Assembly (NCBI GenBank): GCA_021443605.1
Contig: JABUTQ010000412.1
Span: 1-9,230 of the forward strand
Source of the DNA: Bacteroidales bacterium
GTDB lineage: Bacteria; Bacteroidota; Bacteroidia; Bacteroidales; UBA932
Reading direction: 5' to 3'
DNA: 9,230 nucleotides
Shown piece by piece: positions 7,201 through 9,230 of the stretch. The position numbers were made by a program, and so were the translations under genes. A model generated the notes under the pieces. The model did no database searches. It saw only the letters and a program-made list of their open reading frames with translations, and was not told where the DNA came from. Position 1 is the stretch's first letter; the number at the start of each line of letters is the position of its first letter.

Positions 7201-7213
7201 ATCCTTTAAGGAT
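7201..7213. repeat. Short palindrome ATCCTT-T-AAGGAT
   Basis: A 13-base perfect inverted repeat with a single central base lies between the large hairpin and the TPR stop codon. It reuses the ATCCTT motif of the neighbouring element, so it may be the outer end of the compound repeat. On the minus strand it places AAAGGA directly before an in-frame TTG (7199-7201), a weak alternative lptC start with too short a spacing to be convincing. Confidence 0.6.
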
Positions 7214-7220
7214 AGCGGCA

Positions 7221-8546
7221 CTATTTCTGAGTGCGGACTGTAGTTGATTCACGGAGACCGCCGCAGTTTACTGTATATTGCTGACCGTCAATCACATCGT
7301 ACATAAAGGCGTCTGCCTGTTGAGGGAAGTACTGACGATACTGACCTGCAAGATTGTTCACTTCGTCTGTGAGTGAAGGGTCTGCAGCCTTTGCCTTCTG
7401 GAGGAAGTCGTATGCTACCCAATATTTTGCACGAGTCTCGATTTCGTTGCCTGAGCAGCCGAGTGAGCCCCAGATTGTTCCGAGAAGGAGATAACCCTTG
7501 GCTGCGATTGCTTCGTTGAGCTCGATAGCCTTCTTTGCAGCTGAAACGGCCTTGGGATTGTTGCCCACCTTCTTGAAGTAGAAAGTACCGAGCTCGAGGC
7601 TGTAGTCAGCGGCCTGGCCCACATTTTCAGTAGCGAGAGAAACAGCCTCTTCGAGAGCGGTGGCAGCTTCAACGTCCTTGCCTTGTGAAGCGAGGAGCTT
7701 GTAGAGGTAGTAGCCGGTCTCTGCAGAGGGCTTCATACGGTGGAGGCTCTGAACTGCATTGAGGTAAAGCTCTGTGTCAAAGCACTCTGCCTTGCCGAGA
7801 AGCTTAACGACTGTGTTGAGGACAGCTTCATCTTCGGGATTAGCCGCATAGCGGGGAGCGAAGAGGCTTACGAGATTGTCGCAAGATGCCACGCCGCAAT
7901 CTGCAAAGAGAGTCTCAACGTCTTGCTTTGCACCGGCCATCTGCCCTTCTGCCTTCTCTGAGAGGGCCTTGTCCATCAATTCTGAAACAGAAGTGTAGAG
8001 ATCCATCACCTTCTCTGCATCGTATTTGCCATCCTTATAGAGGTCTGCGGCAACCTTGAAGTAGTTGACGAAGATGGCAGGAGAAGTCTGTGTGCCGGCG
8101 ATGCCCACGATAGAGGCGTATGCGTCCAGCACCTCCTGAGGGTTGTTTTCGTGCCACTTGTAGTTGATGATATCGACGCCCTTGTTTACGTTGGCAGTGA
8201 CTACATATTTGGGATAGTACTGTGCACGGAGGTCGTGAAGGTTGATGAGTGAATCAACGATGGCTGCCCTCTGAGTTGCATCCTTGCACTTGCCAATAGC
8301 ATATCTGAGAAGTTTCTGACCATCTATCAACATATTCTGACTGGCCGTGGGAGGACATACAGAGAATGCCTTTCTCCAACGAGGAAGAGCTTCGTCCATA
8401 TTATTATTCTTCATATCTTCCTTATAATAAGAGAGATACTTTACACAGTCGATACTGTCTTGACCGTGTCCATACTTGCCTGACTGAGCCATTGCCGGAA
8501 GGGCAAGCGTCAATACGAAAATTGCAGTGAGAAACTTTTTCATCAT
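7221..8546 (-). CDS. Exported TPR-type repeat protein of the lptC neighbourhood
   Basis: The 441-residue protein has a Sec signal peptide (MMKKFLTAIFVLTLALPAMA|Q, cleavage after residue 20) and is then almost entirely helical. Repeated helix pairs look like degenerate tetratricopeptide units: MDEALPRWRKAFSVCP (50-65), ETGYYLYKLLASQGKDVEAATALEEAVSLA (276-305), and NPKAVSAAKKAIELNEAIAAKGYLLLGTIW (330-359). The conserved-looking C-terminus, YTVNCGGLRESTTVRTQK, is a feature I associate with Bacteroidales homologues found next to lptC. It has several Cys residues (34, 64, 87, 217, 222, 255, 364, 428), so disulphides in the periplasm are possible. Its role is probably as a scaffold in envelope assembly, inferred from the domain type and neighbours only. 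The first of two adjacent ATG codons (8546 and 8543) is chosen. lptC follows in the same operon. Confidence 0.87.
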   Translation of the reverse strand: MMKKFLTAIFVLTLALPAMAQSGKYGHGQDSIDCVKYLSYYKEDMKNNNMDEALPRWRKAFSVCPPTASQNMLIDGQKLLRYAIGKCKDATQRAAIVDSLINLHDLRAQYYPKYVVTANVNKGVDIINYKWHENNPQEVLDAYASIVGIAGTQTSPAIFVNYFKVAADLYKDGKYDAEKVMDLYTSVSELMDKALSEKAEGQMAGAKQDVETLFADCGVASCDNLVSLFAPRYAANPEDEAVLNTVVKLLGKAECFDTELYLNAVQSLHRMKPSAETGYYLYKLLASQGKDVEAATALEEAVSLATENVGQAADYSLELGTFYFKKVGNNPKAVSAAKKAIELNEAIAAKGYLLLGTIWGSLGCSGNEIETRAKYWVAYDFLQKAKAADPSLTDEVNNLAGQYRQYFPQQADAFMYDVIDGQQYTVNCGGLRESTTVRTQK

Positions 8547-8586
8547 TATAATATTTTATGTTTTTTCTGTCTAACTATTATTATGC

Positions 8587-8605
8587 CACTTTGTGTCAGA
8601 AAGTG
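8587..8605 (-). other. Small hairpin in the TPR gene leader
   Basis: CACTTT (8587-8592) and AAAGTG (8600-8605) form a perfect 6-bp stem around a 7-base loop. It lies just downstream of the -7 element and so near the 5' end of the predicted leader. No T tract follows on the minus strand, so it is not a terminator. It may stabilise the message or be incidental. Confidence 0.5.
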
Positions 8606-8615
8606 TCGCGAGGTG

Positions 8616-8623
8616 CAAATTTA
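8616..8623 (-). promoter_or_regulatory. -7 promoter element for the TPR-lptC operon
   Basis: The minus strand reads TAAATTTG, an exact match to TAnnTTTG. A well-placed TTTG at -33 is not seen, because the region upstream is an AT-rich hairpin. The distance to the ATG at 8546 gives a leader of roughly 60 bases containing a small stem-loop. Confidence 0.6.
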
Positions 8624-8646
8624 CAAAAAATTAAGAATTTTTGTAA
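8621..8646 (-). terminator. Possible AT-rich terminator after the outer-membrane gene
   Basis: TTACAAAAAATT (8621-8632) and AATTTTTGTAA (8636-8646) form an inverted repeat with one bulged A and a 3-base loop, 17 bases past the upstream stop codon. Read on the minus strand, the 3' arm carries six T residues. The stem is nearly all A-T and its end touches the -7 element of the next operon, so termination is likely weak, with transcription possibly continuing into the TPR gene. Confidence 0.4.
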
Positions 8647-8663
8647 TTAATTTTGAAGAGTTT

Positions 8664-9230
8664 CTAATTATACAACGACTTTTGGAACCAAATATCAAAC
8701 AAATTCAACCCCACGTTTATCTTGAAATAGCGTTCGCGCACGAGATTGTCTGAGAGGGTGCCCATCTGGCCGAAGTCAAGGCCAAAGGAGAGGGACGTGC
8801 CCCTGTTGAAAACGGGGAAGCTCATTCCAACTGTGAAGCCGGTGCTGTTTATCTGCCTGCCGTTGAGGGACATATAAGATTTTGTGTGATATACTCCGCC
8901 GCGGTAAGTTACGCGCTTCATGTAGTAGCGGATGTCGTATCTGTTGGGGGTATATTCAAATCCGGCGTTTATTGACATTGCTCTCGCGGTGGCAAAATTG
9001 ATGCCCGGAGTGGCGGGGAATTTTGATGACGTCCAATCGCCTGCGGAGAAATCGACACCCACCGACCAGACACTGTTTTTTCTGACAGAGATGCCGGCAC
9101 CCCATTCGAACGGGGTGTTATAAGCGGCCGTAGTTACCTGACTCATAAGGGTATCGGTGGCAGAGGTAGCCGTACCGTAAACATATTCGGTGTTTTCGCC
9201 TTTGAGGGAGTTGGCAATCTTGAAAGTGCC
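8664..9230 (-). CDS. Outer-membrane beta-barrel protein, FadL/OmpP1-like, 5' part outside the window
   Basis: The frame is open from the window edge (GTFKIANSLKGENTEYVYG...) to a TAG stop, giving the last 188 residues. An internal Met at 9146 is not the real start, because the frame continues past it to position 9230. The fragment shows alternating amphipathic strands separated by turns: FEWGAGISVRKNSVWSVGVDF, ISINAGFEYTP-like MSINAGFEYTP, GFTVGMSFPVF, TSLSFGLDFGQMG and FKINVGLNLFDIW. These are typical of the C-terminal half of a large barrel of the FadL/OmpP1 type. RYDIRYYMKRVTYRGGVYH resembles conserved segments of Bacteroidetes members found next to the TPR-lptC genes. The last residues (WFQKSLYN) do not end in Phe. 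Substrate is unknown. The family assignment is from pattern memory, while the barrel call is firmer. Confidence 0.8.
   Translation of the reverse strand, partial: GTFKIANSLKGENTEYVYGTATSATDTLMSQVTTAAYNTPFEWGAGISVRKNSVWSVGVDFSAGDWTSSKFPATPGINFATARAMSINAGFEYTPNRYDIRYYMKRVTYRGGVYHTKSYMSLNGRQINSTGFTVGMSFPVFNRGTSLSFGLDFGQMGTLSDNLVRERYFKINVGLNLFDIWFQKSLYN

Noticed and set aside
6446..7243. Plus-strand 265-codon open frame opposite lptC
   Set aside because: It is the complement of lptC plus the palindromic repeat. Its residues RHSEPKRSEGEESF are the well-known spurious translation of that repeat, and the LptC motifs on the minus strand are convincing.
8664..9146. Complete 160-residue gene starting at the Met at 9146
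   Set aside because: The frame is open upstream to the window edge with outer-membrane-like residues and there is no signal peptide at this Met, so it is an internal residue of a longer barrel protein.

Overview
The window reads as chromosomal DNA of a gut-type Bacteroidota, most likely order Bacteroidales. The reasons are the Bacteroidetes -7 promoter element (TAnnTTTG) in front of three transcription units, the near absence of strong Shine-Dalgarno sites, typical lipoprotein and outer-membrane signal peptides, and a conserved neighbourhood of envelope genes: outer-membrane protein, TPR protein, lptC, and a SurA/PpiD-like foldase. All six real genes lie on the minus strand. I see no rRNA, tRNA, CRISPR array, transposase or phage gene.

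In transcription order (right to left), 8664-9230 is the 3' part of an outer-membrane beta-barrel gene cut by the window edge. An AT-rich hairpin and a -7 element follow. Next come an exported TPR-type repeat protein (7221-8546) and lptC, the periplasmic lipoprotein of LPS export (6458-7066). The short space between the TPR stop codon and the lptC lipobox is filled by a compound palindromic repeat (about 7062-7213) of the GTCATTCTGAGC...GAAGAATC type. It appears to supply the lptC start codon and possibly the front of its signal peptide. A separate promoter element then leads into a membrane-anchored SurA/PpiD-type periplasmic foldase (4313-6364) whose parvulin domain looks degenerate.

A strong Bacteroidetes promoter (4235-4265) drives a second, less familiar unit: a 998-residue, mostly helical coiled-coil lipoprotein (1181-4177) and, 28 bases later, a 346-residue outer-membrane beta-barrel protein (112-1152). 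It ends at a clear bidirectional terminator (62-89). Beyond that are three perfect 18-bp tandem repeats that run to the window edge.

The window as a whole is about envelope building: LPS transport, periplasmic folding of outer-membrane proteins, and a lipoprotein/barrel pair of unknown role. The least explained items are the coiled-coil lipoprotein/barrel pair and the repeat element that has taken over the start of lptC.
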